64,000 bases of DNA. It comes from Batillaria attramentaria (taxonomy: Eukaryota > Mollusca > Gastropoda > Batillariidae). The notes under the pieces were generated by a model. That model searched no databases. It saw nothing but the letters and a program-made list of their open reading frames with translations, and had not been told where the DNA came from. The position numbers were made by a program, and so were the translations under genes. The stretch spans positions 1,482,501 to 1,546,500 of the forward strand of contig JACVVK020000087.1 of the NCBI GenBank assembly GCA_018292915.2. Reading direction: 5' to 3'. Of the stretch, positions 45,089 through 55,892 are shown piece by piece; position 1 is the first letter of the stretch, and each line of letters starts with the position of its first letter.

Positions 45089-45271
45089 GTGGGAGGGTGG
45101 GTGGGAGGATGTTTGGGGGTTTGAAGTCCTTTTCCACCACATACGGGTGATATCACAGACGGGGCAACGATAAAAAAAGCCAGCACAAGTAATTGGCCCC
45201 AGCCGGGATACGAACTCACGACCCGAGCATTAGAAGTCCAACGCTCTACCATTCGGCCACCCCGGCTCCCC
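45089..45271 (-). mobile_element. SINE-A (A1 subtype), exact 12-bp target duplication
   Basis: AGGGTCGCGTGG occurs at 45077-45088 and 45272-45283. Full length, T-variant B box. Confidence 0.93.
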
Positions 45272-45405
45272 AGGGTCGCGTGGACTTCTGCTTGCGCCAA
45301 GTCTTAATATAAAGCTGAAGGAGCTGAAATGGATCCAACTCAGTGTAGAGGTGCTCTTTTGGGTCCGAGAGCAGTTTTGATTTTACTCCCATTTAACCGG
45401 CTGAA

Positions 45406-45408
<3 letters not shown>

Positions 45409-45478
<70 letters not shown>

Positions 45479-45545
45479 CATGCACTATGAATCCTTTGGC
45501 GTTGCTCACAATAACACCTTCAATTCCCCCCCCCCCCCACCCGAC
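45409..45545 (+). repeat. (GT)n plus local direct repeat, copy 1
   Basis: GT repeats (45409-45477) then GCCATGCACTATGAATCCTTTGGCG and ACACCTTCAATTCCCC. The non-GT part recurs at 45757-45830. Confidence 0.85.
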
Positions 45546-45744
45546 TCATCCCTACTCCCCCCCCCCTCTCCGCCCGCCTTTATTATTATGGTTAGTGGGG
45601 GGTTTTTTTCCTGGCAAGGCCACACCTCCATCATGTTAAGACAAGCAACCCAACATTTCCAAAACTAATCATTTTTGCTTTCGCACTGAAGCTCTAACCG
45701 TTTCTTCACTGATTGGAAATAGCAGACCAAGATTTCCATTACAC

Positions 45745-45830
45745 ACTCAGCAGTTGTGTCAGTGTGCCATACAAGTCCTTTGGTATTAGCTCACCGTGAC
45801 ACCTTCCTTCCCCCCTCCCCCCCCCCCCGA
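45745..45830 (+). repeat. Local direct repeat, copy 2
   Basis: GTGTGCCATACAAGTCCTTTGG, CTCACCGTGACACCTTCCTT and a C-run. Same order as copy 1, but with only a short GTGTG in place of the long array. Confidence 0.7.
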
Positions 45831-45901
45831 ACACCTGTTTCCCCGCCTCTTCTTTTTTTTCCCCTTCGAAAATCGCAGTTTGCAATCTGCAGCGGCCTCG
45901 G

Positions 45902-46078
45902 GGAGCCGGGGTGGCCGAATGGTAGAGCGTTGGACTTCTAATGCTCGGGTCGTGAGTTCGTATCCCGGCTGGGGCCAAATATTTGTGCTGGCTTTTTCAT
46001 CGTTGCCCCGTCATTGATATCACCCACATATGGTGGAAAAAGGACGTTAAACCCCCAAACACCCACCCACCCACCCCC
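45902..46078 (+). mobile_element. SINE-A (A1 subtype), 15-bp target duplication
   Basis: CTGCAGCGGCCTCGG (45887-45901) and CTGCAGCAGTCTCGG (46079-46093), two mismatches. Full length with T-variant B box. Confidence 0.92.
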
Positions 46079-46093
46079 CTGCAGCAGTCTCGG

Positions 46094-46825
46094 ACCTCGC
46101 GAGGAAGGCCCACGCCTTGCGTAATAGTGGCTTGAAGTGGCTCCTACTGGTGTGCAGTGGTAGAAGTCATCATGGAGCGTGCAGGAGGTGGCTGGGCTCG
46201 AGCTCGTAATTAAACTTGATTAAATTAAGGCCATGCCCCCTTTAAGATAAGAAAAATGACCCAGTCGTGGAGCACCAATTAACTGCGTCTCGTTTTGTCT
46301 CGGTTCTTTGAAGGTGCTGTCGACGCTCTTTCTAGGTTTCATATCGGGAGCATTCTGTTCTTGAACGGTTGCGCTGTGGCTGCGCTCGCGAAATAGTCTA
46401 TCTTAGAGATGAGTAGAGCTCCGAATACAACACACTAACGTTTGATTGCCGTGCGGACGAGGAAAACGCAGCCGTCCGGAGCTTCAAGGTCGAGTGACGC
46501 TACGACTCTGTCACCGTCCAGTGCGTTTTTTTTAGTGGCTTTAACCAGTTGAACACAAGCCTCTCTGTGCGTGTATTTGTGTACGCGTGGTGCTAGACGC
46601 CACCAAAACAGCTCAGAACGATCTGTGGGCAGATTAAAAAATATGTTTAAACAGAGGCTTTATGATTGTAAACAGCTTGAGGATTTTGGTGGTCTGCCAG
46701 CAAAGGACATACAGCGGTTACAATGATTCTGTTCACGGATTAAATGTCTGCAATCTTAGCAAAAAGCCGCAAACATTGCAGTTTTTTTTTTTTTTTTTAC
46801 TGCGACACCTTCGATTGTGCATAAT
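46094..46825. other. Anonymous intronic DNA
   Basis: T-run at 46781-46799. Nothing recognised. Confidence 0.3.
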
Positions 46826-46830
46826 CCAGG

Positions 46831-47080
46831 CAACTCTGTCACAGTTGCGGAGTTTTCAGCGCTTCGGGGACCCTTATAAAACCAACACGAGTTTGCCGTG
46901 ACATTATTTAGCTTTTGGTCAGCGAGCGAGACACATCGCTACAGTGTCTAACGGATGTTGAGTGCTGCACGATCTTTCTCGCTCAGTGTCAAAACGCTAA
47001 CTGAGCTGTGAAATCAGGCTGCCCGTGGCTTTTACTGGGGGTTCAGAGAAGCTGAAAACTCTGCAACTGTGACAGAGTTG
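46831..47080. mobile_element. Small inverted-repeat element
   Basis: CAACTCTGTCACAGTTGCGG with AGTTTTCAGC-GCTTC (46831-46865) is inverted at 47048-47080 (GAAGCTGAAAACTCTGCAAC, TGTGACAGAGTTG). Arms of about 33 bp, 180 bp apart, no coding. A MITE is the likely explanation. Confidence 0.65.
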
Positions 47081-47128
47081 ACTGTGTTTGAGAGTTGACT
47101 GTGCTTGAGAGTTGACTGTGCTTGCACG
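47076..47128 (+). repeat. ~17-bp tandem repeat, three copies
   Basis: GAGTTGACTGTGTTTGA / GAGTTGACTGTGCTTGA / GAGTTGACTGTGCTTGC, starting in the right arm of the inverted repeat. Confidence 0.85.
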
Positions 47129-47730
47129 GTCGACTCTGTAAATTTTTTCACACTTCGGAAAGCTTTTTTTTTTGGGGGGGGGGGGGGAGAGCTTAGATCT
47201 TTAAGCGCATTCTATGAAAAGTTTTCTATAGCGTTGTATTGCGACTTTAAAGCCCTCAAACAACCGGCAACAAATCGTTCAGAGGGTTGTTTCTTGACTG
47301 GTCGGAATTTCGGAAATAGCATACCGTGATTTCGATTACACGCGCAGCGTGGGGTTACGGGTAAGAGAATGGACGAGGGGTTGAGAGACGGTTAGGGTGG
47401 GTGTTTGGGGGGAGGGGGGGAGGGACGGTTGGGTGGGGTGGAGGGTGGTGGTGGTGGTGGTGGAGGATAAGATGCAGGCCAGGAAAGATCGAAACAGAAG
47501 GCTTAGAGAGTTAGAGAGTCAGGGATAGAAAGTGAGGAGTGTGCGAAGCTGCTGAAGTATCTGTTGACATTTTGCGTGAGCTTCCTTCTTAGCTGGTTTT
47601 CTCTCTCTCTCTTTTTTTTCTTTTTCTTTTTTGGTTGTCCCAACTCTTTCTTTCTTTCTTTCTTTTTGCCAGCTCCAGTGGTGTTCCTCCCAGGTCATGG
47701 GTGGAATCCACGGAGGGCTCGAAAGCTGGG
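47129..47730. other. Anonymous DNA with G- and T-runs
   Basis: (T)n(G)n at 47165-47187, G-rich 47395-47465 with (GGT)n, and pyrimidine-rich 47600-47670. No gene recognised. Confidence 0.35.
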
Positions 47731-47731
47731 G

Positions 47732-47732
<1 letters not shown>

Positions 47733-47764
<32 letters not shown>

Positions 47765-48158
47765 GCATGGGGATGGAGATGAGGATGATGGTAAGATGAT
47801 GCCATGGAGGTCCATGTGGTTTGGGACTGCGAGACAGGGCTGCATTCCACGCTTCCTGTCATAAATATCTCGGCGTTCACCATTGCCGGGAACTACGGCA
47901 TCTGCGGTGCCGGCCGTGTAATCATCCATATCATAAGCCATGTCATACGGATACCAAGGAAAGCAACCTCGAAGTCGCACCCGTGAAGTGTGTGAATCTC
48001 GGCTGTGTGGCAACAGCCTCCCCATTGGGCCCATAGCACAACCACTCTGGGTAGGAGCCGTCCTAGGTAGGAAAAATCCCGCTTGCCTCGGCTGGGACTC
48101 GAACCCGGGTCTCCCGGTCCATGGTCCGAAGTGTTAACCAGTACACGACGGGGGCCGG
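47733..48158 (-). mobile_element. SINE-D, full-length tRNA-derived SINE with (TAA)n tail
   Basis: On the minus strand it starts CCGGCCCCCGTCGTGTACTG, with GGTTAACACTTCGGACC and B box GGTTCGAGTCCC. A body of about 330 bp follows, ending in an (ATA)n tail (47734-47764 on +). Unlike SINE-A and SINE-B in both head and body. It is the only copy seen here. Confidence 0.82.
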
Positions 48159-48763
48159 TCTCTCAGCTGGTTTCAGCTGGAAAGTCGGACATGCCTGACA
48201 ATTATATCTCTTGACATAGTTCCATGCACAGATCCGTCTGTTTTTGTTGTTGTTCTCGTTGGACTTTTTTTTAGCGGGGGATGGGGAGGGGGGTGGGGGG
48301 TGGGGGGGGGGGTGGGAGGGGGGGGTGGATGGAGCACGTATGTAGTCATTACGTTAACGGATAACGGATAATTTTCTTGTTCCGCTTTAACTCAGTTCCT
48401 ACCAAGTAAGTTTGTGGTTGTGCACCAGCAGCCTCCATAAACAAATCATAATTAAATTATGTCTGCGTGGATTTACATTTGGCGTAGGGGTAGGGGGAGT
48501 GTGTTGCACTTTGAATGTACTCGTGATTGCTGCAGTGAGAACCGTCAAGAAACCATTAGTCTTGCCTGATTTTGGCATACAGGGCCAAACCCGAAAAAGA
48601 GTGAAAATAAAAGACGACATCCAACAACAACAACAACCGTGGGATTCTCGTGCGCGGTACGACATGTGTTAAAGGTTTTATCGGCGTTTGTTGGTTGATT
48701 CAATGATTGTTTCACGTCGTATCTACAGGCCCTGCCTGTACTGTGTCCAGCTAGACTCTCCAG

Positions 48764-49048
48764 GGCCCGCATGTAAAAGTCGGGGTTAGGGAATTTAGCC
48801 CCGGGTTAGAGTCTAACCTCGAACTAAACTAGCTCTAGGGTTAAATTTTCTGTTGTTTATTGTTTTAAATCAGGAAGCGGGTCCATTCCAGCAAGGTGCC
48901 TATGCCGTTATAGAAGGATTTTTGTATTTCTTTCTTCGCTTCCTTTTTTTAAATTTAATTTTGTTTTGAATTTGGGGTTTCTTTTGTCCTAGTCTGGGTT
49001 AGCCCCGTAGCCGTGGGTTAAATTAACCTCGAGTTTTACATACGGGCC
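48764..49048 (-). mobile_element. MITE-1 copy, inverted
   Basis: GGCCCGCATGTAAAAGTCGG at the left and CTCGAGTTTTACATACGGGCC at the right. Flanks are CAG (48761-48763) and CTG (49049-49051), so the 3-bp duplication has one change. Confidence 0.86.
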
Positions 49049-49051
49049 CTG

Positions 49052-49340
49052 TACAACAGATCCTACCCTGACAATTACCTGTATCAAGACTGAATCAATT
49101 CCTATTCCAACAGCTGCTCTGGGGTTTTTTTTCTTCTTTGTTTTATTTTTTTCCATTCCAGCGTAGGAAACCAGGGTAACAACTCAGGAATTTTCGAATC
49201 AATCCTACTTTGGCCTCCTTACGCCAGTACGAGGTTCATCGTTCTGTTTGTGGCCAATTTTCTGTGTATGATTTGCGCATCGTTCTGCTTGTATTCAATT
49301 TTTTTTTTTATGATGTATGTTCTGTGCGTCGTTCTGCGTG
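49052..49340 (+). repeat. Degenerate ~45-bp tandem repeat beside TIR-6
   Basis: GTTCTGTTTGTGGCCAATTT, GTTCTGCTTGTATTCAATTT and GTTCTGCGTGCATTCGAT follow one another, each with an intervening GCATCG/GCGTCG. Removing TIR-6 restores continuity of the third unit into CTGTGGTGTATGCACTGTGT. Confidence 0.6.
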
Positions 49341-49685
49341 CATTCGATGGGGCTGGGCCGCTATTGCGCGGGTCCGCTAGTGCGCGGGTCCGCTATTGCG
49401 CGGGGCCGCTAGTGCGCGGGTCCGCAAGTGCGCGGGGCCGCTATTGCGCGGGAATGAAATGTTCGGTTATGATTGTTCTGTTTTGTTGCCTTATGCGCGA
49501 GGATTGCAATGTAATTACCTTAATGAAATAAAAGCAGATTGTCTATTCAACAGTCTTTGTCTTTGTAGTGATGCAAAGCAAATGTGAAGTAGAATAATTA
49601 TATGGAAAATATTGACGATTTTCCAAGGAACCCACTGTTTTTGTGAAACCCATTTTTTCAAATGGAAATTTCTCGTATTTATAGG

Positions 49686-49687
<2 letters not shown>

Positions 49688-49733
<46 letters not shown>

Positions 49734-49758
49734 TGTGTCTGTGTGTGTGTGTGTGTCT

Positions 49759-49790
<32 letters not shown>
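49688..49790. repeat. (GT)n with GTCT interruptions, inside TIR-6
   Basis: GT repeats broken by three GTCTGTGTCT motifs. A G-run follows at 49812-49824. Confidence 0.95.
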
Positions 49791-49829
49791 TGGATCAATG
49801 GGTTGATGGGTGGGGGGGGGGGGGCACAG

Positions 49830-50590
49830 GAAAGCCCTGTGATCATGCTTTTCTAATGTGGAAGTTTTAAAGCATTAAATCACTCATATTTGTGTAGGAT
49901 GGGCTGGGTGATTCACTTGATGAATGTATGTTGACAAATTCAGACATGCTATATTCTGGCTCGTGATTAGGCACTATACACACTGTGTTTGACATGTCAC
50001 ATTTACGGACTCCTGCAGATTTTTCATGTGATATGAACCTGACATTTTCGAAGATCAAAATATTGCTCTTATTTTCATCTGTCATAATGTATGTCATATA
50101 CTTTCGTAGCTCGAGGAAAATATCTCAGATCATGTGCTGTGACTCACGAGCACCAAAGTGATACAAAACAAATTTCAAATTTATATACATGTATAAATGT
50201 TACTTTGGCCATTTAATAAAGAGTTTTTAATGTATTTTATTATAAAGAAGTACAACCAATGAAAACACTCATTTGTCAGATTTTTACCAATACCGGCAAG
50301 TCGTCCATAATACTACGCGTACACTGACCATCACCGTATATAATAAGCATTTTGATATATACTTCATTTCTGTTTGTTTAAATGATAATAAACCATTGGC
50401 AAGTGGCATAATAATTGATTTAAGTAGTACAAGAATCTGTTTATGATTTAGACCAGCTGTTTGTGAATATCACGTAAGTCGTCGAAGCGTGAAAGCGCGC
50501 CTTTAAGTTAAGGGCTGTAACTCTGGTGCATCCCTATGGATTCTTGGGAACATTTTTGAAATACAATCAGGACATCCTAGGAAGACATCT
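49830..50590. other. AT-rich interior of TIR-6
   Basis: About 65-70% A+T by eye, with no readable protein of useful length. It differs sharply from the GC-rich ends. Confidence 0.5.
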
Positions 50591-50800
50591 GGCACCATCG
50601 TAGTACATTCCCGGGGTGGGGGGGGGGGGGTGCACGGTAGGCCCCGTCACCTTGGCAAGTATTGCTTCTTATAGATGATATGGCCGCGCAATAGCGGCCC
50701 CGCGCAATAGCGGCCCCGCGCACTAGCGGACCCGGACCCGCGCAATAGCGGCCCCGCGCACTAGCGGACCCGCGCAATAGCGGGCCGACCCCCATTCGAT

Positions 50801-51147
50801 CTGTGGTGTATGCACTGTGTGCATCGCCCGGCCCGTGTATACTTTTTGATGTTTGTTCTGTGCACTGGTCGTTCAGTGTGATCCAATCTCTGGCGTATGG
50901 TCCGTCCTGACAAAAATCAATTGTTACCGGGCCTTTTCCAAACAGCGTGTTCGGTGCAAATTATCTGTGTGTGGAAACCTTGTGCTGGCGTCTGTCAAGC
51001 TCGTGTATGATCACCTGACGCACGTGCACGCTCCATGTTGGGAAGGAGACCACACGAGGATAGTGTGCTGCTATAAGTGTGAAGAGCACTGGAGCAGAAG
51101 AGTCCCGCAGAGAATTTTATCAAGTACACACACCTGTCAGTCGCAGC

Positions 51148-51186
<39 letters not shown>

Positions 51187-51300
51187 GGGGACGTAAGATC
51201 GGTCTCTATTGTCGGTTCCTATGGTCTTCAGGGCATCAGTCGTGTTGGTTCTGCCGCAACGGCAGGGAATTTTATCGATACTGATCATCAAAGACTTCGA
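50801..51300. other. Anonymous intronic DNA
   Basis: A 143-codon frame at 50853-51284 runs into a CT repeat and shows no family motif. I do not call it a gene. Confidence 0.3.
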
Positions 51301-51302
51301 AT

Positions 51303-51319
51303 TCTCTCTCTCTCTCTCT

Positions 51320-51375
<56 letters not shown>
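51303..51375. repeat. (CT)n(GT)n microsatellite
   Basis: CT repeats then GT repeats. A C-run follows at 51413-51430. Confidence 0.95.
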
Positions 51376-51378
<3 letters not shown>

Positions 51379-51654
51379 AGTGATAAATTAAGTTTCCTTG
51401 TTGTCACTTCTACCCCCCCCCCCCCCCCCCACACACACTTCCCCTCACCTTCTGGACATCTTTCTTATGCTGCATGAGAAATAAGAATTTTATTCTACAG
51501 CAGGAACGTCATCACTGATGAATGTCAGTAGTGCCTTAGGTAAGGGAAACAGCGCATGTTCTTCCTGCTCCATCTGTGTCCAGTTAGTTTACTTTCCTTT
51601 GTTCGTATACCCCCTCAGAATGAAGCTACTCCGTCTGCTCTTGTTAAAAAGTTG

Positions 51655-51830
51655 GATCGGAACCGCACGCGGAGAGGAGATTGTCGAGCGTCAGAGGAAC
51701 AATTTAATGTTCGGGTCACGAGTCGCCGATCCCAGCTTGGAGGCAACATTTTGCACTGGCTTCTTTCCTCGTTGTTTTGTATCCTGTGATTATTGCCGTG
51801 GTCGATTTTCAACCCCCCCAAGCAAACATT
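51655..51830 (+). mobile_element. Old, diverged SINE-A
   Basis: GTTCGGGTCACGAGTCGCCGATCCC, GCACTGGCTTCTTTCCTCGTTG and a GTGGTCGATTTTCAACCCCCC end follow the order of SINE-A with many substitutions. Confidence 0.6.
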
Positions 51831-52143
51831 AAGAAACTCTATCTCCCCTCTTTACGTTTTTTGTTATCCTGCGAAATGAAGTGGCTTTCAAAATCTCACT
51901 TTCATTTTTTTGCCCTTTCTTTTCCTTTCTTCTTTTATTGCTCTCTCTTCCTTTGCACCCTTTTCCCTCTGTTTTCTTTTTCTCTCTTTTGCTGGTTGTT
52001 TTTCTTTTTTGAAACATTTGTCTGTCTCAGAAGTCCCCATGTGCAGACTTTCTTTCAGTAGGCAGCCTGAAAGTCACCTTCACGGCAAAGAGAGGGAGAA
52101 AAAAGGAAAACAAAAAGCAGAATCTTTCAGGCACAGAGAAGTG

Positions 52144-52145
<2 letters not shown>

Positions 52146-52233
<88 letters not shown>
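52146..52233. repeat. (CA)n microsatellite
   Basis: Pure CA repeats, about 88 bp. Confidence 0.95.
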
Positions 52234-52236
<3 letters not shown>

Positions 52237-52239
52237 ACA

Positions 52240-52639
52240 TAAATCACGCACTCAGTACCATTGAAACTCAGGTAAAAGGTATCTATTGTGCACAGCCGAA
52301 CATGTCTGACAACGGACAGTCGAGGATTCTGTTTTTGGTAACAGGAGAAGCTCATCCCGTGTGGGAAGAAAGTCAGGCAACCTTTTCCTGATTTGAATCA
52401 GATTTCTTTTTTGAAACTAAAAGAATGGTATGGTATACATGCTATTTGCACGGCGGTCGATTGCAAGCCATAGATAACACTTGTAAACAGATAGGAGTCA
52501 GTATCGAAAGAAATGCCAGCTTTGAAGGGAAACAAATCATGACACCAGCCCTCAGCTGGTGTTCATGAAGTTAAAACCTCTATGGTCGTAACACCGCTGA
52601 TGTGAAAGCATTCGGTTGAGTATTTTCGGAGAAACAGGC

Positions 52640-52640
<1 letters not shown>
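52240..52640. other. Anonymous intronic DNA
   Basis: Nothing recognised. Confidence 0.3.
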
Positions 52641-52641
<1 letters not shown>

Positions 52642-52727
<86 letters not shown>

Positions 52728-52735
52728 ACGCACGG
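52642..52735. repeat. (CA)n with CGCA interruptions
   Basis: CA repeats with CGCACACGCA at both ends. Confidence 0.95.
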
Positions 52736-52903
52736 CACTCACTGCGGCGGGGAAGTGCGTTCAGGGACACCATGCCTGCCAGTAACAATGTTGTTATTGT
52801 CAGAGTTACACTTGCATCATGCCTGCCGTGCGGAGAATGCGAGCGACGTGTGTTTATGCCACAAAACGTGCCTTTGAACGTGGAATCTTTAGCCCGTCCT
52901 ATG

Positions 52904-53175
52904 ATGTTGTTTCCATTACCATTACTATGGAAACAACATAAAAACTGCCGCTTTCGAAGCTGTAAGGTTGTTTGCCAGATAGAAGGGTGTTTCATTTGGC
53001 CATTGTGACCGTCTTCGCGACCATGTGGCTTCTAATGCTAGAGAAATACAACTTTCTTTGAGCCTCTGGTCCATTCCTGAACAGACTGGGGCTCAACAAA
53101 GCTTCTAAAAATATCCACCAATCAGCGCCGTCTATAGCTGGTCGTCGGTCCGCAACCAAATAACGTCGTCTGTTC
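52904..53175 (-). repeat. Dispersed repeat R, copy 1, with terminal hairpin
   Basis: The reverse complement contains TTTGGTTGCGGACCGACGAC, CAGCTATAGACGGCGCTGAT and TGGCAAACAACCTTAC, all collinear with 59695-59945. A perfect 13-bp-arm hairpin (ATGTTGTTTCCAT / ATGGAAACAACAT, loop 10) occupies 52904-52939. Confidence 0.7.
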
Positions 53176-53217
53176 AGTACGTGACTTCTAGAACAATTGA
53201 CACGTCTGGCAGTCACC

Positions 53218-53354
53218 TCTAATGCTCGGGTCGTGAGTTCGTATCCCGGCTGAGGCCAAATATTTGTGCTGGCTTTTTTCATCGTTGCCCCGTCTTTGAT
53301 ATCACCCGTATGTGGTGGAAAAGGACGTTAAACCCCCAACACCCAAACCCACGC
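53218..53354 (+). mobile_element. 5'-truncated SINE-A, exact 12-bp target duplication
   Basis: CTGGCAGTCACC occurs at 53206-53217 and 53355-53366. The copy starts in the anticodon arm (TCTAATGCTCGGG) and keeps the B box, body and tail. Confidence 0.93.
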
Positions 53355-53647
53355 CTGGCAGTCACCAGAATGGTCTCAGATGCTATATTGTCACCCAAGT
53401 GTCTGATCCTGACGCTCTGAATAAGCGCATTAATTTTTGATGAAAAGTTTTCCACAGCATTGTTGTACGCCTGTCTTACGCATTGAGACTGTAAAATAAG
53501 CGCGTTTACCTAGGATATACTGGTGTTACAATTTTTCTCTGGAAACCTAGCTGTCCTTTTGACGCTGACTCCTATCTCTTTACAACGGATATCTTTGGCT
53601 TTTAATCGACCGGCGTGGAAATAGTATGTACACTATACCATTCTTTT

Positions 53648-53812
53648 AGTTTACGTGATTGTAATGTGTTTCTGTCCAGTGTGTGAGAGAATGCGTGTGG
53701 TTCACGTGAGCGTGCGTGTTGGGTTCAGTTCGCGGCGCTTTGAGCCGATTCAGGAAATTGGGTAAAGCGCCTACACAATACTCATTATTATTATTTATTA
53801 TTATTTAAAAAG
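53648..53812 (+). mobile_element. 5'-truncated SINE-B
   Basis: Starts at ACGTGATTGTAATGTGTTTC and runs to TAAAGCGCCTACACAATACT and an (ATT)n end. The tRNA-like half is missing. Confidence 0.88.
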
Positions 53813-54005
53813 AAATTTTATTCAAATCACGAAAGGTCGGTGGACCGGGGTGCAGATAGGATGTACACTTGTACCGATCTTTTAATTTAAAAAAAAATCT
53901 TATTCAAATCCCGGTTCAGATACTCAAGGCACGCTTACAAGACAACGGAGAGACAGACAAAAGAAATGTATTCCTATATTTTCGGTAGACTAGCCTTTTT
54001 TAAGG
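53813..54005. other. Anonymous intronic DNA
   Basis: Contains a repeated TTATTCAAATC motif (53818, 53900). Nothing else recognised. Confidence 0.3.
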
Positions 54006-54011
54006 GACAAC

Positions 54012-54174
54012 GGTGGGTGGGAATTTAACTTCTTTTTCCACCACGTGAGAGTGATATATCAAACACAGGGCAACGTGAAAAAGGCCGCACAAATATTTGG
54101 CCCCAGCCGGGACTCGAACTCACGACCCGAGCATTGAGAGTCCAACGCTCAACCATTCGGCTAACCCGGCTCCC
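54012..54174 (-). mobile_element. SINE-A (A2-like), diverged
   Basis: Minus-strand head ends at 54174 with B box GTTCGAGTCC. Imperfect flanks (CTTTTTTAAGGGACAA / CTTTTAGGAGACAAA) may be an old target duplication. Confidence 0.86.
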
Positions 54175-54366
54175 CTTTTAGGAGACAAAATAGCAGATAC
54201 AGATACATACTTCTTCTTACCTTGGTTCATGGTGATGCACGTGGGTTTACCTTGCCATTAACATGGATTGCAGGACTTCTTTCTTATTTCAATGTCCAGT
54301 CAAAACACACGTTGGATGGGTTGGGAGGGGATACATTAAACAGTGTTTTTGTTTGTTTGTTTGTTC

Positions 54367-54369
<3 letters not shown>

Positions 54370-54437
<68 letters not shown>

Positions 54438-54486
54438 GTTCTGTTTTTTTTTGTTGTTTTTTTTTTTTTTTTGGGGGGGGGGGGGG
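54370..54486. repeat. (GT)n, then (T)n(G)n
   Basis: GT repeats to 54437, then a T-run and a G-run (54473-54486). Confidence 0.95.
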
Positions 54487-54844
54487 CGTGGGGGGTGGAG
54501 AGGGGGCGTGTTTGATTTTTTTTTTCCAGGAGAGAAAAATAAAACACTTGCTGGCATTATTTCAAATACTCTGGCATCATTTTGCAGTACTTGTCCGCAG
54601 CTGATGATCACCACGAACCGAGACGAATATCGCTGTCTCTGTATTTGCCTAGCTCTCAATGGACCAAGATAAGAAGCTCTGTCTGTGTTATTTGTTACTG
54701 TGATTGTGCCCTGTGCAAATGCCATGCGGTGATGCCAGACAGGAGAATGCACCTTGGATGAGGACACTCGGTGTCCCCTCAGAAACCCCGGTGAGCCGTT
54801 CTAGATTTTTTTTTTTTTTTTTTTGCCCTGTTTGGATGAGGTGG

Positions 54845-54940
54845 AAATGAAAGCAACTCTCATCACGGTAACGGTTTCCTCTGGCTTCACCATGGTAACC
54901 AAGTCCACGAGCCTTGGGGTTAAAGGTCACACGAACACGA
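54845..54940 (-). repeat. Dispersed repeat S, copy 1
   Basis: AACGGTTTCCTCTGGCTTCACCATGGTAACC and CCACGAGCCTTGGGGTTAAAGG are the reverse complement of 57769-57830. Confidence 0.75.
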
Positions 54941-55447
54941 ACACACGTGCGAGAGGGAGGGCGTCCCTTTAAGTGCCCATATTATTATTATTATTACGCA
55001 TGCTGCTGTATTGTGAAAAAAAAATGTTGTCAGTCTGTGAGCTTTGAATCTTGGAGAAGTCAACGTCCGTCTCAAGTCACCCCATTTCATTTACTAATGC
55101 AGTAATGGTAATTACAACCTATAGCGAATGGCCTGCAGTACGGGCGGCGGACCTTTACAGTGAACTCGACCCCCATGGGGGAAATCTCGCTGAACCACGA
55201 ACAATCACGAACTACCCTACGCAGGTTTATGTGCCCGGCGGGAGTTCAAATGCTGACCGTCCACTGACCATGACTGAGCGACTGCTGTAGCGTGAGCTGT
55301 TCCTTGGCACTTCGCGACTTTTAACTAAAACTGTCCGTGGATCATAATTGATCGGTTCCTGTGCCACGGACCTTCAGGGTGGTCAAACTGTGCTACGCTG
55401 AGCGGTGGTGATACATCTGTAAGTACCCACTGGCTTGCTGTTTATAA

Positions 55448-55497
55448 TGGTATGGTATGGTATGGTATGGTATGGTATGGTATGGTATGGTATGGTA
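55448..55497. repeat. (ATGGT)n, tail of the minus-strand SINE-C
   Basis: Ten pure ATGGT units, read on the minus strand as the (ACCAT)n tail. Confidence 0.95.
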
Positions 55498-55889
55498 GAC
55501 TTCTCCTCGGCGCACATATCCATCTCTGCTGAAATGCTCACGGCGCCGCAGGGCTAGAGGACGAAGCAGTGAAAGCCTGCTGCCGCTAAGCGCTACTTTA
55601 TGTGCAAACCTCCACCCTGCAATTCACTCAATTCATTTCTGTTTACCACGCCACCGGCCACAGCCTACTCTTCTTCGAAAGATGAACGTGGGATTTTTAG
55701 CGTGCACACTTCATGTATGTGCGTGCGTGTGTACACGAAGGCGAGACAGGCACCGTAAACGAGTCTGCACATGGATTTGACTCGATATCGTAAGGAAAAA
55801 TCCCACCATATTCCTGCCCACCGGGGACTCGAACCAGGCAGCTCAGGATCCGAAGTCGGATGCCTTAACCACTAGACCCAATCCCCCTG
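55498..55889 (-). mobile_element. SINE-C, full-length tRNA-derived SINE
   Basis: On the minus strand it starts AGGGGGATTGGGTCTAGTGG, with GTTAAGGCATCCGACTTCGG and B box GGTTCGAGTCCC, then a body of about 310 bp and the pentanucleotide tail at 55448-55497. The head resembles tRNA-derived families in general, but the body is unlike SINE-A, -B, -D or -E. Confidence 0.85.
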
Positions 55890-55892
55890 ATA

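Larger units (their letters stand above)
49349..50792. mobile_element. TIR-6: 1,444-bp TIR element with 8-bp target duplication
   Basis: CATTCGAT occurs at 49341-49348 and 50793-50800. The ends are inverted: GGGGCTGGGCCGCTATTGCG at the left and CGCAATAGCGGGCCGACCCCC at the right. Each end consists of several ~17-bp units (GCTATTGCGCGGG or GCTAGTGCGCGGG), about six per end. The interior is AT-rich with no long frame, so the element is non-autonomous. Eight-bp duplications are typical of hAT, P and Merlin transposons. The superfamily cannot be settled from the sequence alone. Confidence 0.85.

Noticed and set aside
50853..51284. 143-residue open frame that might be an opsin exon 3
   Set aside because: No TM3 pattern (Cys, Gly-rich helix, E/D-R-Y), and it runs into a CT repeat.
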